DNA of 64,000 bases. Source: Roseimicrobium sp. ORNL1 (GTDB taxonomy: Bacteria > Verrucomicrobiota > Verrucomicrobiia > Verrucomicrobiales > Verrucomicrobiaceae). The stretch lies in the NCBI RefSeq assembly GCF_011044495.1, contig NZ_CP049143.1, forward strand, positions 3,844,001-3,908,000. The letters are read 5' to 3'. The notes beneath the pieces are model-generated. The model saw only the letters and a program-made list of their open reading frames with translations, did no database searches and had not been told where the DNA came from. The position numbers were made by a program, and so were the translations under genes. This document shows positions 51,367-60,074 of this stretch, piece after piece. Position 1 is the stretch's first letter; each line of letters begins with the position of its first letter.

Positions 51367-52662
51367 TCATGCGAACGTCGGACGCAGCGGCTGCAATGAA
51401 CTGCGGCGAACTCGGGCGAAGAAGGAACGCTCCCTCCAGAACACCACACCCACCAGCAAAAGCACCGACATCACTGCCGCAGGCTCGGGAACCGGCATGA
51501 TATCTCCGACCGGAACCACTTCACCCCCTATGTAATAACCACCGTTGGTGAGAATCTTCGTCTGGCCGTTGTCGGAATAAAAGATAATGTTGTCCGTGAC
51601 CGTGGTGTTCGGACCAAGCTGGGTGTTCGCCGAATAGACGGCAGGTCCAAAGCCCATGCCGGTATCGTCCTCACCGATGTACAGGTGATCGAAGCCCGCG
51701 GTGTAGTTCCAAATTTGCAGCACGCCGCCCCAAGCGCTCACATCGGAGGCAGAGAAGAACAGGGTGCTACCACCGCTGCCGAAGTCAATGACAGACCCTA
51801 CCGTCACCGTGAGGGTTCCGATAGTCTCGGTGTATCCAGCGTTCCCCATGGCCAGCGTGCCTCCGTCGAGAGTCAGAGCAGTGGTGTCACCGATATCCCC
51901 ACCATTGATCATGAGCGTTCCCGTATCCACCACGACCGAGGTGGTAAGCAGGCTCGCTCCGGTATCCAATCTCACCACGCCATCATGACCGTAGGTGCCT
52001 GAGTTGATCTGTGTCACCGAAGCGCCCGCGCCCGTGACGTCACCAGAGTATGAAACAGTAGCACCCGTAGTCGCACCAAGATAAGCCGTAACGCCACCCG
52101 TGACCACGAAGTCACGACCAATGGAGTTGTTACCGGAACCGTAGAATCCAACAAGTCCAGCGCTGGTTCCGCTGATATTCACCGTCCCACCGGAGGGATT
52201 CACGCTCGTGTTTGCTCCGGTCAATCCCACCAACATATCCCCCGTAGCCTCTTTCCTCAACGTGAGCTGACCTGCACCAATAACCCCTGCGCCGCTTAAG
52301 GTAAATTGCTCTGCTGGAGCAGCGGCAGATCCCCTGACAAGATGCAGGCGCCCTTCAAGATTTACGGTTCCTTGAACAACCAAGCTACTATTCGCCTGAT
52401 CCGCGATGATTCGTGTCGGCACGGTTCCACTGGACACCACCCCAACGTCGAGCGCAGTGACCGTACCAGCACCGAGATTGACATTTTCAGTGGATCCCAC
52501 CACGGGAAAATTTGCGGTATCTCCGTTGGCCCACGTGAGACCACCCGTCCACGCACCAGGAGCCGTCCAATTCGAGTTTGCAGTGTTCCACGTCAAATCC
52601 GCCGCGTGAGCATTGCTTGCCACCGCAAGTCCCGCTATCATCAGCCAGTAAGATTTCTTCAT
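51367..52662 (-). CDS. PEP-CTERM surface protein, probable substrate of the exosortase
   Basis: A 431-residue protein. It has a signal peptide (KKSYWLMIAGLAVASNAHA) and a repetitive Gly/Thr/Ser-rich beta-helical body of the autotransporter-like type (SLVVQGTVNLEGRLHLV; TALTLDGGTLAMGN). A sorting signal follows: PVPEPAAVMSVLLLVGVVFW, then RER. The PEP motif is at residues 392-394. Unusually, 19 more residues follow the basic stop (SFFARVRRSSLQPLRPTFA), with several extra Arg. It is encoded directly downstream of the exosortase gene on the same strand and has its own sigma-54-type promoter. Confidence 0.9.
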   Translation of the reverse strand: MKKSYWLMIAGLAVASNAHAADLTWNTANSNWTAPGAWTGGLTWANGDTANFPVVGSTENVNLGAGTVTALDVGVVSSGTVPTRIIADQANSSLVVQGTVNLEGRLHLVRGSAAAPAEQFTLSGAGVIGAGQLTLRKEATGDMLVGLTGANTSVNPSGGTVNISGTSAGLVGFYGSGNNSIGRDFVVTGGVTAYLGATTGATVSYSGDVTGAGASVTQINSGTYGHDGVVRLDTGASLLTTSVVVDTGTLMINGGDIGDTTALTLDGGTLAMGNAGYTETIGTLTVTVGSVIDFGSGGSTLFFSASDVSAWGGVLQIWNYTAGFDHLYIGEDDTGMGFGPAVYSANTQLGPNTTVTDNIIFYSDNGQTKILTNGGYYIGGEVVPVGDIMPVPEPAAVMSVLLLVGVVFWRERSFFARVRRSSLQPLRPTFA

Positions 52663-52755
52663 AAGCCAGAGTGTGATTCTTAGGTTGACCTTGTCAGTTC
52701 AGGGAGATTGTTCGACGTGGTGATTGATTTGAACGGCTAAATCATCGGTTAAAAC

Positions 52756-52797
52756 TGAATCTAGGCAAAGATTCATTTGTAGTCTTTGGACTACAAA
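52756..52797 (-). promoter_or_regulatory. two adjacent hairpins in the leader of the PEP-CTERM gene
   Basis: TTTGTAGTC (52776-52784) / GACTACAAA (52789-52797) is a 9-bp perfect stem. Directly next to it lies TGAATC (52756-52761) / GATTCA (52770-52775). They fall just after the predicted start site of the sigma-54 promoter, so they would form the 5' end of the messenger. This is typical of elements that stabilise mRNA or control translation. Confidence 0.45.
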
Positions 52798-52831
52798 AAC
52801 CTCGACATCCATTCAGACTCAAGCCGCCCAC

Positions 52832-52846
52832 GCAATTGCCGTGCCA
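52832..52846 (-). promoter_or_regulatory. sigma-54 promoter of the PEP-CTERM gene
   Basis: The minus strand reads TGGCACGGCAATTGC, a perfect match to the -24/-12 consensus TGGCAC-N5-TTGC. Transcription would start near 52820, leaving a leader of about 158 bases before the ATG at 52662. Sigma-54 control of PEP-CTERM genes is known from the PrsK/PrsR systems. No NtrC-type activator is encoded in the window. Confidence 0.75.
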
Positions 52847-52936
52847 GTCTAAACAGAGACTTATAAAAGTTCCTTGTATGGAAGTGTGTAAAGGTGCCAT
52901 CGTTCGATTGTCAGCTTTGCGGAGTACGGAAAATCT

Positions 52937-54565
52937 TTAAACCTGAGGCTGTATACTTGTATAGCTCCTCAAAAACTTTTCGACTTCCTTGCGAGCGTCT
53001 TCTTCCGAGAGATTCCCCCACACACCGATTTCCACCAGACGCTGGCCTCGGTTCCTGACTCCCTCCCACGCGAGCTCAAGTCGGCTAAACACCGTGTTGT
53101 CGTACCTTCGCTCCATCTTTTTGGAAGGCCGATCATCCAACAAGGCGTAGTAAACGTGCACGGTTTCGGTGCCATCGCGAAAGCGAAAGGTCTTTACTGG
53201 TAACGCCAGGGCATCTTGACGAAATTCCCAAGGGGACAATTCTGCCTGCATCTCCAGTCCCAGGCCGCTCAAGCAGGTTCGGGGATCATGCATCGACGCA
53301 AGCTGCGGCGAGTTTTTGCCGGGTGCCCATCGCAGATACCATGCCTGTACCCGCTCCCCGTGGGACCCTTTCCAAGATCCCGTCCAGCCTGCGTCGTGAC
53401 GCAAAGTCATCGCGACTTTGTCAGACATCCTCTTCGTCGCAAATCCAGGGTATGACGTAGGCTGTTGGACCTGCCAGGAAAGAGGGGCTTCCGCGTGCGC
53501 TTCGCCCCTTGCGAACCACCAGGCGCTGAATACAAAACCAACGACGACGACTGCAGTCAGCGCTGCGAACCAGCGTCCCGTCGGCACGAACCAGCGACGA
53601 GTGTCATCACCAGAATGCCTGTAGATGCGCTCGCTTAGATCGCCCGTCACCAGCCACTTTCGGCTTGGCAGTCGTGTCAGACCCACGGTCGCCAGCCACA
53701 ACGCGCAGAAGTTGGCAGCAAGGATTGTATAACCTGCGGAATCATGCCAGCCCTCTACGGCTTCGAGACCCTGCGTCGCGGCCACCGCGGCAAGCCAATA
53801 GGTGCGAATAGCATTGGTCGCAAGGGCAACCCCTACCCCTCCAAGCAAAAGCACCAATCGGCGCGTTGCTCCCAACCGATACATCTCCCCCAAGAAAATC
53901 GAGAGCATGAGGGTTCCTTGTAGGGAGTAGATTCCACTGCAGGCTTCGTCCACGCCGACCGTGCCGGTGGGCAGCACCACGAGATTCCCCCTGCGCATGG
54001 CCGCAATGCCATCCCAGAGCAGGCCCTCAATGGCGATCCCTGCATTCTTTTCCATCAGGTAGTGCATGACGGGAGCGTCAATCGGACGCGGCCACGGCAC
54101 TGCGACAAGAAAGAAGAGCAACGGAATTGAAAAGTGCCACGCTACGCGCCAGCCTGCGGCGAGGTACACGCCTATCCAGGTAATCACGATCGCCTGACCT
54201 GCAATGACATACCCCAAGGGACGCCAGTCGGGATTCGCAACGCGAATGACGATCAGGGGAAAATAGAGGAATATCAACGCGCCCAGCGTAATGGCGGCCC
54301 TCTTCCGATCCTCCTTCCAGCCAAGAGACGGCGCGGGGGCGTCCGTGAGCCTCAGCCGGACGAGGTAGAGCATCAAGAGAGGCACAACCCAGCCATAGCT
54401 GTACTGATCGCTCAGGCTCCAGTCCGTTGAAAGGTGCCAGATAGGTACACCCCAGACAACGATCAACCCAACGATCGCAGGCCACCAGCGCCGCACCGAA
54501 TGGCGAATCCCTTCACCGGCGGGGATCGTCTCTTCAGGCCACAGATTAGCTTGTATGCGTTCCAT
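52937..54565 (-). CDS. exosortase fused to an EpsI domain
   Basis: A 542-residue protein. The N-terminal 300 residues form a polytopic exosortase: Cys209 in DEACSGIYSLQG, Arg254 in NAIRTYWLA and His274 in GWHDSAGY make up the expected Cys-Arg-His active site. A further transmembrane helix (WFAALTAVVVVGFVFSAWWF) leads into a periplasmic EpsI-type domain of about 170 residues (SWKGSHGERVQAWYLRW, ASMHDPRTCLSGLGLEMQ). Exosortases cleave PEP-CTERM proteins and hand them to the cell surface, usually together with exopolysaccharide. The gene lies upstream of the PEP-CTERM gene and downstream of the GT2 gene (37 bp). Confidence 0.92.
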   Translation of the reverse strand: MERIQANLWPEETIPAGEGIRHSVRRWWPAIVGLIVVWGVPIWHLSTDWSLSDQYSYGWVVPLLMLYLVRLRLTDAPAPSLGWKEDRKRAAITLGALIFLYFPLIVIRVANPDWRPLGYVIAGQAIVITWIGVYLAAGWRVAWHFSIPLLFFLVAVPWPRPIDAPVMHYLMEKNAGIAIEGLLWDGIAAMRRGNLVVLPTGTVGVDEACSGIYSLQGTLMLSIFLGEMYRLGATRRLVLLLGGVGVALATNAIRTYWLAAVAATQGLEAVEGWHDSAGYTILAANFCALWLATVGLTRLPSRKWLVTGDLSERIYRHSGDDTRRWFVPTGRWFAALTAVVVVGFVFSAWWFARGEAHAEAPLSWQVQQPTSYPGFATKRMSDKVAMTLRHDAGWTGSWKGSHGERVQAWYLRWAPGKNSPQLASMHDPRTCLSGLGLEMQAELSPWEFRQDALALPVKTFRFRDGTETVHVYYALLDDRPSKKMERRYDNTVFSRLELAWEGVRNRGQRLVEIGVWGNLSEEDARKEVEKFLRSYTSIQPQV

Positions 54566-54602
54566 CGGTTTTCACAGACCGACGGCAGCCGGCCGGCGGG
54601 AG

Positions 54603-55466
54603 TCAGCGATCTAAAGCACGATTCACCCGGTTGCGCCACTCAAAAGTCTTAACCACGCACAAATATTCATAAAACCCATGAAGACGGGCAAAATGGTAGC
54701 CTTCCGCTCCATCCAGAAACCCCCTCTGCCATACGTAGACATAGAGAAATCTCAAAAAGGGTCTTCCCCAAAGCTTCTGTGAGAAAAGTTTGAGACGTCT
54801 GCGCCAGCTGACCGTGCCATGCTGGAGCGCGGCGGAACTGTTCTCGTTCTGTTCGCACGCCACCCGGGCTTCCCAGTTGGCGTACCGGTTGTGTTTCTCC
54901 ACAAAAACATCCACTGTAGGAAACGCATAGTGGTCCATCTCCACCTTGAGCCGCCCAGTCGTGCCGGACTTCATGACCACATGCTCGTGCACCTCGTTGT
55001 CACCGCTCATGGTGTCAGCGTCGGTGAGCTTTTCATACCTTCCATATTGATGCCTGAAAAGGCGGAGATTCCAATTGGGATAGTACGAATGCTTAAGCCA
55101 CCGGCCGAGAAACATGAAGCGCCGGTTGATCCAGTACCCATTCACATCCCGTGAATTCCCCGTCACAATGGCGCGGAACTCCTCTTCAGCCTCGGGGGGC
55201 AGGACCTCGTCCGCATCGAGGATGAAAACCCACTCGTGCTTCCACGGCACATTCTCCAGCGCCCAGTTCTTTTTCTTGGGCCAGGTGCCTACCAGGTGAA
55301 ACTGCACCACTTTCGCCCCATGCGACTCAGCGATGGCTTGGGAGCCATCGGTACTGGAGGAATCCACCACCCAGACCTCGTCAGCCCACGAAACTGAAGC
55401 CAGGCAACGGGGAAGATTAGATGCCTCGTTCTTGATGGGAACTAAAATGGAGACGGGAACTTTCAT
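54603..55466 (-). CDS. family-2 glycosyltransferase (WaaE/KdtX-like)
   Basis: A 287-residue GT2 enzyme: VSILVPIKNEASNLPRCLASV at the N-terminus, WVVDSSSTDGS, and the DxD-type FILDADEVLP. The middle part HSYYPNWNLRLFRHQYGRYE and VHEHVVMKSGTTGRLK is typical of LPS-core type GT2 (WaaE) members. It overlaps the VanZ-like gene by ATGA (55464-55468), showing tight coupling. It probably adds a sugar to the exopolysaccharide repeat unit. Confidence 0.88.
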   Translation of the reverse strand: MKVPVSILVPIKNEASNLPRCLASVSWADEVWVVDSSSTDGSQAIAESHGAKVVQFHLVGTWPKKKNWALENVPWKHEWVFILDADEVLPPEAEEEFRAIVTGNSRDVNGYWINRRFMFLGRWLKHSYYPNWNLRLFRHQYGRYEKLTDADTMSGDNEVHEHVVMKSGTTGRLKVEMDHYAFPTVDVFVEKHNRYANWEARVACEQNENSSAALQHGTVSWRRRLKLFSQKLWGRPFLRFLYVYVWQRGFLDGAEGYHFARLHGFYEYLCVVKTFEWRNRVNRALDR

Positions 55467-55891
55467 CAGTCGGAGGTTTTGCTGGATGGAGCAATGAGGT
55501 GGCGCACAAAGTCGACGCAGGGCCAGGCAGCCAGGATGCCGAGTCCGCCGGCAAGGATGTCCTTAAAATCAAACCATCGCCTCGGAATCGGAATCTGAAT
55601 GAGTTCCATGACCACGATCACGAGGGTCATCGAGGCCCAGAGTTTCCATTTGGAACCCTTCACGCCCTGGGGCCAGGTCATGAATCCGGCGAACCCCAAG
55701 CTCCAGAAGCCGATGAAATTCTTCCACTGGTCATGCATGTCAAACCATGCCGTTACGCTGCCCGGCATCCACTGTTCCTCTTGAATCGCGGGATTCGGCT
55801 TGAAGCTGAGATAACTCAATACGATCAACAAGAGCAAAAAAAACCACCTCCAAAGCTTGGGGTGGATTGCGTTGGTCAGAATGTACCTCAT
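55466..55891 (-). CDS. VanZ-like membrane protein
   Basis: A 141-residue protein with about four hydrophobic helices (WRWFFLLLLIVLSYLSFKP; KNFIGFWSLGFAGFMTWP; LWASMTLVIVVMELIQIPIP; ILAGGLGILAAWPCVDFV) and the VanZ-type arrangement of charged residues (DMHDQWKNFIGF, RRWFDFKDILAGGLG). VanZ-like proteins often accompany exosortases and polysaccharide genes; their biochemical role is unknown. It starts at 55891 and overlaps the next gene. Confidence 0.85.
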   Translation of the reverse strand: MRYILTNAIHPKLWRWFFLLLLIVLSYLSFKPNPAIQEEQWMPGSVTAWFDMHDQWKNFIGFWSLGFAGFMTWPQGVKGSKWKLWASMTLVIVVMELIQIPIPRRWFDFKDILAGGLGILAAWPCVDFVRHLIAPSSKTSD

Positions 55892-56183
55892 TCAATAAGA
55901 ATGCGGGAACCTGCCAAAGGAAATCCCGAAAGCAAGCATTCAGATGGCCTGCTTATGAATGCTGGAACTTCCGCAGGATCCTTATCGTCCTGCTCCAGCA
56001 AATCTCGGAGCATCATGACTCCGGGACACGCCCCACATCTTGACTGTACAAAGGCGCTCCGCTTCGGTATCCCAACTCGAGTACAACTGCGAGAAAGATA
56101 CCTTCAGGGGGGGAATGACAAACCAGATGTGCGTATTTCCTGCCCGCCTGCTGCGAGAACCTCGCAGGAACAAAATCCATCAT
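55892..56183. other. 292-bp gap between the acyltransferase gene and the VanZ gene
   Basis: No gene is supported. It is the largest gap in the right-hand operon, so a separate promoter for the VanZ-GT2-exosortase genes is likely here, but no clear sigma-54 or sigma-70 site was identified by eye. Confidence 0.4.
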
Positions 56184-56756
56184 TCAGGATTCGTGAGCCT
56201 GCCACTTCCCGAGAATCCTTGCTGGATTTCCCGCTACTTTGGCTCCTGCGGGCACATCGCGGCTGACCACACTGCAGGCTCCAACAATAGCGCGTTCGCC
56301 AACAGAAACTCCGGGCAGAATGAATGCCCGAGCCCCAATGAACGCATGGGCTCCCACCACAATGGGAGCGGTGCGCAAAGGCAGGGCATCATCCACAAAG
56401 TCGTGCGTGCCCGTGCAGAGGTACACTTCCTGCGCTATCGTGGCCCGTTCCTTGATCACAATTGGCCCCAAAGCATAGGCATGAGCGCCGTCCCCCAGAC
56501 AGGCTCGATCATGCAGCGTAAGATTCCAGGGATGTGTGACCCTCGCCCGCTGGTGAACAAAGGGAAGCCCTTCCAGCGTGGCGCCAAACATTCTCAACCA
56601 TAGCAGGCGCCAGCGATTCAAAGGCTTGGGAGTCCACCGGCAGCAAAATGCCCAGCAGAGATCCCAAAGCACCACCTTGATGCGCAGCCCAACCGACCAC
56701 GGACTGTCAAAGGGCGTCTCCTGGAGATTTTGTTCGGGTTGGGGCAGTGAACTCAT
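56184..56756 (-). CDS. WcaF-like hexapeptide acetyltransferase
   Basis: A 190-residue left-handed beta-helix transferase. The N-terminus (ETPFDSPWSVGLRIKVVLWDLCWAF) and the closing repeats (IVVGAHAFIGARAFILPGVSVGERAIVGACSVVSRDVPAGAKVAGNPARILG) match colanic-acid-type WcaF acetyltransferases; THDFVDDALPLRTAPIVVG holds the catalytic His region. It acetylates sugars of the exopolysaccharide. ATG 56756 is preferred over the ORF start at 56798 because it lies one base after the stop of the upstream GT4 gene (TGATATG). Confidence 0.88.
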   Translation of the reverse strand: MSSLPQPEQNLQETPFDSPWSVGLRIKVVLWDLCWAFCCRWTPKPLNRWRLLWLRMFGATLEGLPFVHQRARVTHPWNLTLHDRACLGDGAHAYALGPIVIKERATIAQEVYLCTGTHDFVDDALPLRTAPIVVGAHAFIGARAFILPGVSVGERAIVGACSVVSRDVPAGAKVAGNPARILGKWQAHES

Positions 56757-56757
56757 A

Positions 56758-58002
56758 TCAATGCGATACCTTGACTGCCAGTGTGGATAGCAAAGCAAAG
56801 TCCTTCAAAAACATGGCGGCAACGCGCTCGGGCGCATGTGAAGTTCTCACTGCCAGTGCCGCTTGAGCCAGGCGAGTTCTTTCATCCGCATCCACCATGA
56901 GTTTTTGCAAGACTTCCGCGAGGTCTGCCACTCCGCTCTCACCCTCCACTCGCACAATCCGGCCGTTCACACCATCGCGAATGAAGTCCCTGAAGCATTC
57001 AAGGTCAGACACCACCGGCACCGCGCCTTGAGCCATGGCCTCCAGGGGAGCAACTCCAAAAGTTTCTCCCGTCCTGGCAAGCGATGGGTAAACAAAGATC
57101 GCGGCTCGCTGATAGTAGTCGCGAAGAAGGGCGGGATCATGTACTGGCCCGGTGAAGGTCACAGAGAGCCCCTCGGCATGCTTGCGCAGGCGGTCCATCC
57201 ACGATTCTCCACCTCCTCCCTCCGCGGCACTCCACGGTCCCACGATTTCAATTCGCCATCCCTCCCTCACCAGGACACTGCGCACGGCTTCTACCCGCAA
57301 CGCATCAAGGAAGAGCTCGATTCCCTTTTCAGGATGTAACCGGCCTGCATACAGCAGAACTTTCTCCTTTGCCCCCAATCTACCGTCGTCGCCAGATCCC
57401 TGGCTCTCGGGAAGTGGATTGGGAATCACACGGATCTTCTCTTCGGTGCCCGGCACTTCGGCCAGGATCGCGTCTCTCACTGCGGAGCTGACCGTGTGCC
57501 AGCAGGCCGCCTTCCGATACCAGCGCATCTGCCCCTTGGGCATCCGCTGCACACTCACGACTAGAGCCCCCAGGTGCCGTGCGCCTGCCAGCAGCAAAGG
57601 CGCCCAAAACGTGTTCGTCACCAAAATGTCAGCAGCGGGAAGTGCCTTCCGTGCCCTCAAGGTGTAAAAGAGATCCAGCACCTTGAGCCAGGCAAGACTT
57701 CTTGGCGTATCACTTCCCGGGACTCTGAGATAGCGCACCCCATCCACCACTTCTTCCGCGGGAAGCGACGGATGACTGCGTGAGACGTGCGTGACCGTAT
57801 GTCCGGCCGCAGCGAATTGACGCCCCATCTCATGCCATACCTTCTCCACCGCGCCCCCCATGAGGGCTGGCACAGGCAGAAACGCCCCCTGCAAAATCGT
57901 GATGCGCATCGGGCGCTCCAAAGGCGGCGCCGCTTCATCTGCCGATGCGCGGATGTCTAATTCAGGCGCAGCAATCCGATTCATCAAAATCGTTTTTTCC
58001 AT
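56758..58002 (-). CDS. GT4 glycosyltransferase
   Basis: A 414-residue GT-B enzyme: MRITILQGAFLPVPALMGGAVEKVWHEM at the N-terminal strand, VIPNPLPE linker, LLYAGRLHPEKGIELFLDAL and the acidic site region SLARTGETFGVAPLEAMAQGAVPVVSD. About 30 residues before the first strand are extra (MEKTILMNRIAAPELDIRAS...), so the true start could be an internal ATG (MRITIL). It is translationally linked to the acetyltransferase gene downstream. Confidence 0.9.
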   Translation of the reverse strand: MEKTILMNRIAAPELDIRASADEAAPPLERPMRITILQGAFLPVPALMGGAVEKVWHEMGRQFAAAGHTVTHVSRSHPSLPAEEVVDGVRYLRVPGSDTPRSLAWLKVLDLFYTLRARKALPAADILVTNTFWAPLLLAGARHLGALVVSVQRMPKGQMRWYRKAACWHTVSSAVRDAILAEVPGTEEKIRVIPNPLPESQGSGDDGRLGAKEKVLLYAGRLHPEKGIELFLDALRVEAVRSVLVREGWRIEIVGPWSAAEGGGGESWMDRLRKHAEGLSVTFTGPVHDPALLRDYYQRAAIFVYPSLARTGETFGVAPLEAMAQGAVPVVSDLECFRDFIRDGVNGRIVRVEGESGVADLAEVLQKLMVDADERTRLAQAALAVRTSHAPERVAAMFLKDFALLSTLAVKVSH

Positions 58003-58026
58003 CAGGCAATTGCCAGGTTCATCAGC

Positions 58027-58800
58027 TCACGTGTGCAGTGGAGGCATGCGATCCTTCCAACGAGCCATCAGCCAGCCCAGACGGGCTGCGTTTGCATAGC
58101 GTGGCACGTAGCTCGCCGGTGCGGAGATGATCCTCAGCAGCCAGCCCAGATACAAACGATCAGCCCACGGTGGAATCTCTGCCTGTCCTCCACTCAAAAA
58201 TGCAATGGCAGCACCGGTGCAAATGATGGCCGGTCGATAGGAGAGCCTGTTCCGGAGCCACACTCCCAGGGGCTCTTGAATCCCCCCACCCACGTTCAGG
58301 ATTACCCACTGCGGCTTCCTGGCTTCCAGGATCAATGCGAGGGCCTCATCCTGGATCGGCGCATTTTCATTTCCACTCGTGCGATACCTCGGGGCCAGAT
58401 AACAATCTTCGTCGGTGAGATGGTCAAAGCCGCGCCCACGCAAGTACGTCATGGTGCGAACCTTTTCCGCCTCGCTGGGCATAACCCAGAATGTAGCGCC
58501 GTCTCTACGAAGCTCCGTCTCATCCAAAAGCGCCCTCAAGAATGCCAATCCGGAAAGCCTGCGCAGCGGGTTCTTTGGATCCGTCTGCCCCAAGAGTCGC
58601 AATAGCAGCACCATGTATCCGCTGTCAGGCAACACCAGATCCGCCGTCTGCACTGCCTCGCGATAAGTTTGGTCACGGACAAGATCCACTGCCAACCCTG
58701 GTCCAGACGGTGCCACTACGAGCCCGCCATTCGCGGCACTGCGCACGGCACCATCGACATCGCCGTCATAAAATGGGATTCCGAGGATGGTATGAGGCAT
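58027..58800 (-). CDS. WecG/TagA/CpsF-family (GT26) glycosyltransferase
   Basis: A 257-residue GT26 protein. Visible elements: HTILGIPFYDGDVDGAVRSA (start), LVVAPSGPGLAVDLVRDQTYREAVQTADLVLPDSGYMVLLLRLLG and LNVGGGIQEPLGVWLRNRL with AIICTGAAIAFLSG, the core motifs of the family. It transfers ManNAc- or glucose-type sugars to lipid-linked intermediates. ATG 58800 is preferred over a TTG at 58836 because the family starts at about this point. Confidence 0.9.
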   Translation of the reverse strand: MPHTILGIPFYDGDVDGAVRSAANGGLVVAPSGPGLAVDLVRDQTYREAVQTADLVLPDSGYMVLLLRLLGQTDPKNPLRRLSGLAFLRALLDETELRRDGATFWVMPSEAEKVRTMTYLRGRGFDHLTDEDCYLAPRYRTSGNENAPIQDEALALILEARKPQWVILNVGGGIQEPLGVWLRNRLSYRPAIICTGAAIAFLSGGQAEIPPWADRLYLGWLLRIISAPASYVPRYANAARLGWLMARWKDRMPPLHT

Positions 58801-58825
58801 CAGGCAGACAGGGTACAACGATAAT

Positions 58826-60058
58826 TCAGGCAACAACCGGCGCTTTCTCCAAAGCAGGCTTTCCAGATGAATCCGTCTGCACTGACAACAAGGAAATCAA
58901 ATGGCGTGCGGCAGCCTGAATTTCAAACCGACTCTCAAAACTTCTACGAGCCTGTTGCCCCATCGCCTCTCGTTGAGAGTCGCTCATGAGCGCCCATCGG
59001 CTCAACATCCCAAGCGTATCAGCCTCGGTATCCGAACCAGAGATGCCAGCGCCGTCATCGATGATCTCACGCCAGATATTCACTTTATCGGAGATCAGAA
59101 CAGGGCGACTGCAGGCGAGAGCCTCCACCACGGAGATGCCAAAATTTTCCTGATGGCTTGACAACACAAATGCCTCACACCCCTGGATGGCCCCCCACTT
59201 GATATCACCTCTAATCAGCCCGGTGAATGTCACGGAATCCGAAAGTCCGCGCCGGACAACCTCCTCCCTCATGTCCCTCTCATGTTTTTCTGCATCGCCT
59301 GAACCCGCGGCGGCTCCCGCAATCACCAGATGCAGATCAGCAGCAGCCTTTTCCTGCGCCTTCAATGTAGCAAAGGCCCCAATCAATAGGTCGAGTCCCT
59401 TTTTGGGATGAATCCTCCCAAGGAACAGGAGGAATCTCTTACCTCTGAGTTCTGGAAACGCCCCGTACAGGCTCTCGAGTTGGCGAGTCCCCTCCAATTC
59501 CGGAGCTCCAATGCCCAAAGGTGCAACCATCTCATGGCATCGATAGAGACCGAACGATTGACGAGCCATGTCACGCTCAGTCTCGCTCGTAAAGAGAACG
59601 CCCCGGGCGTCACGCAGGACTCTATACTCTCCCCACGGCCAGTAGAGCCACTTCTTCAAGTGCTTGAGCGGATGCTGCTGTTTGAACCACGGATCCAGCA
59701 TGCCGTGAGGAAAGACGAAATAGGGCGGTGCACCTGCGCCTCTCGCATGAACCGCCCGCCGGACCGCAAGGCCGCCATACTGCCACAATCCATGCACCAC
59801 CACAGCATCGTAGCCGCCCAGATGGTCCTGCAACCAGGGCAGCATCTTGGGTGAGTAGCCGTATCCTCCCGCGCGCGTTCCCAACCAATGAACGCCGCAA
59901 GGCAGCGCCATGGAAGTACCCTCCTCGGACTGCGGATCCAAAACGGCCACTTCGTTGTGCACTCCCTCCGCAGCCAATCCACAACAGAGCGATCGCACCG
60001 CCTCGGCAGTACCGCCGCTGGCGATGCTGAGTGAGCGTGTGACGTGGAGAAGGCGCAT
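58826..60058 (-). CDS. GT4 glycosyltransferase
   Basis: A 410-residue GT-B enzyme. RLLHVTRSLSIASGGTAEAVRSL at the start is typical of WcaI/GT4 enzymes; further motifs are VVHGLWQYGGL, PYFVFPHGMLDPWFKQQ, LFLGRIHPKKGLDLLIGAF and SSHQENFGISVVEALACSRPVLISD. ATG 60058 is used; a TTG at 60085 would overlap the upstream gene. It probably adds a repeat-unit sugar. Confidence 0.92.
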   Translation of the reverse strand: MRLLHVTRSLSIASGGTAEAVRSLCCGLAAEGVHNEVAVLDPQSEEGTSMALPCGVHWLGTRAGGYGYSPKMLPWLQDHLGGYDAVVVHGLWQYGGLAVRRAVHARGAGAPPYFVFPHGMLDPWFKQQHPLKHLKKWLYWPWGEYRVLRDARGVLFTSETERDMARQSFGLYRCHEMVAPLGIGAPELEGTRQLESLYGAFPELRGKRFLLFLGRIHPKKGLDLLIGAFATLKAQEKAAADLHLVIAGAAAGSGDAEKHERDMREEVVRRGLSDSVTFTGLIRGDIKWGAIQGCEAFVLSSHQENFGISVVEALACSRPVLISDKVNIWREIIDDGAGISGSDTEADTLGMLSRWALMSDSQREAMGQQARRSFESRFEIQAAARHLISLLSVQTDSSGKPALEKAPVVA

Positions 60059-60074
60059 CGTGGAATGCAGGAAA

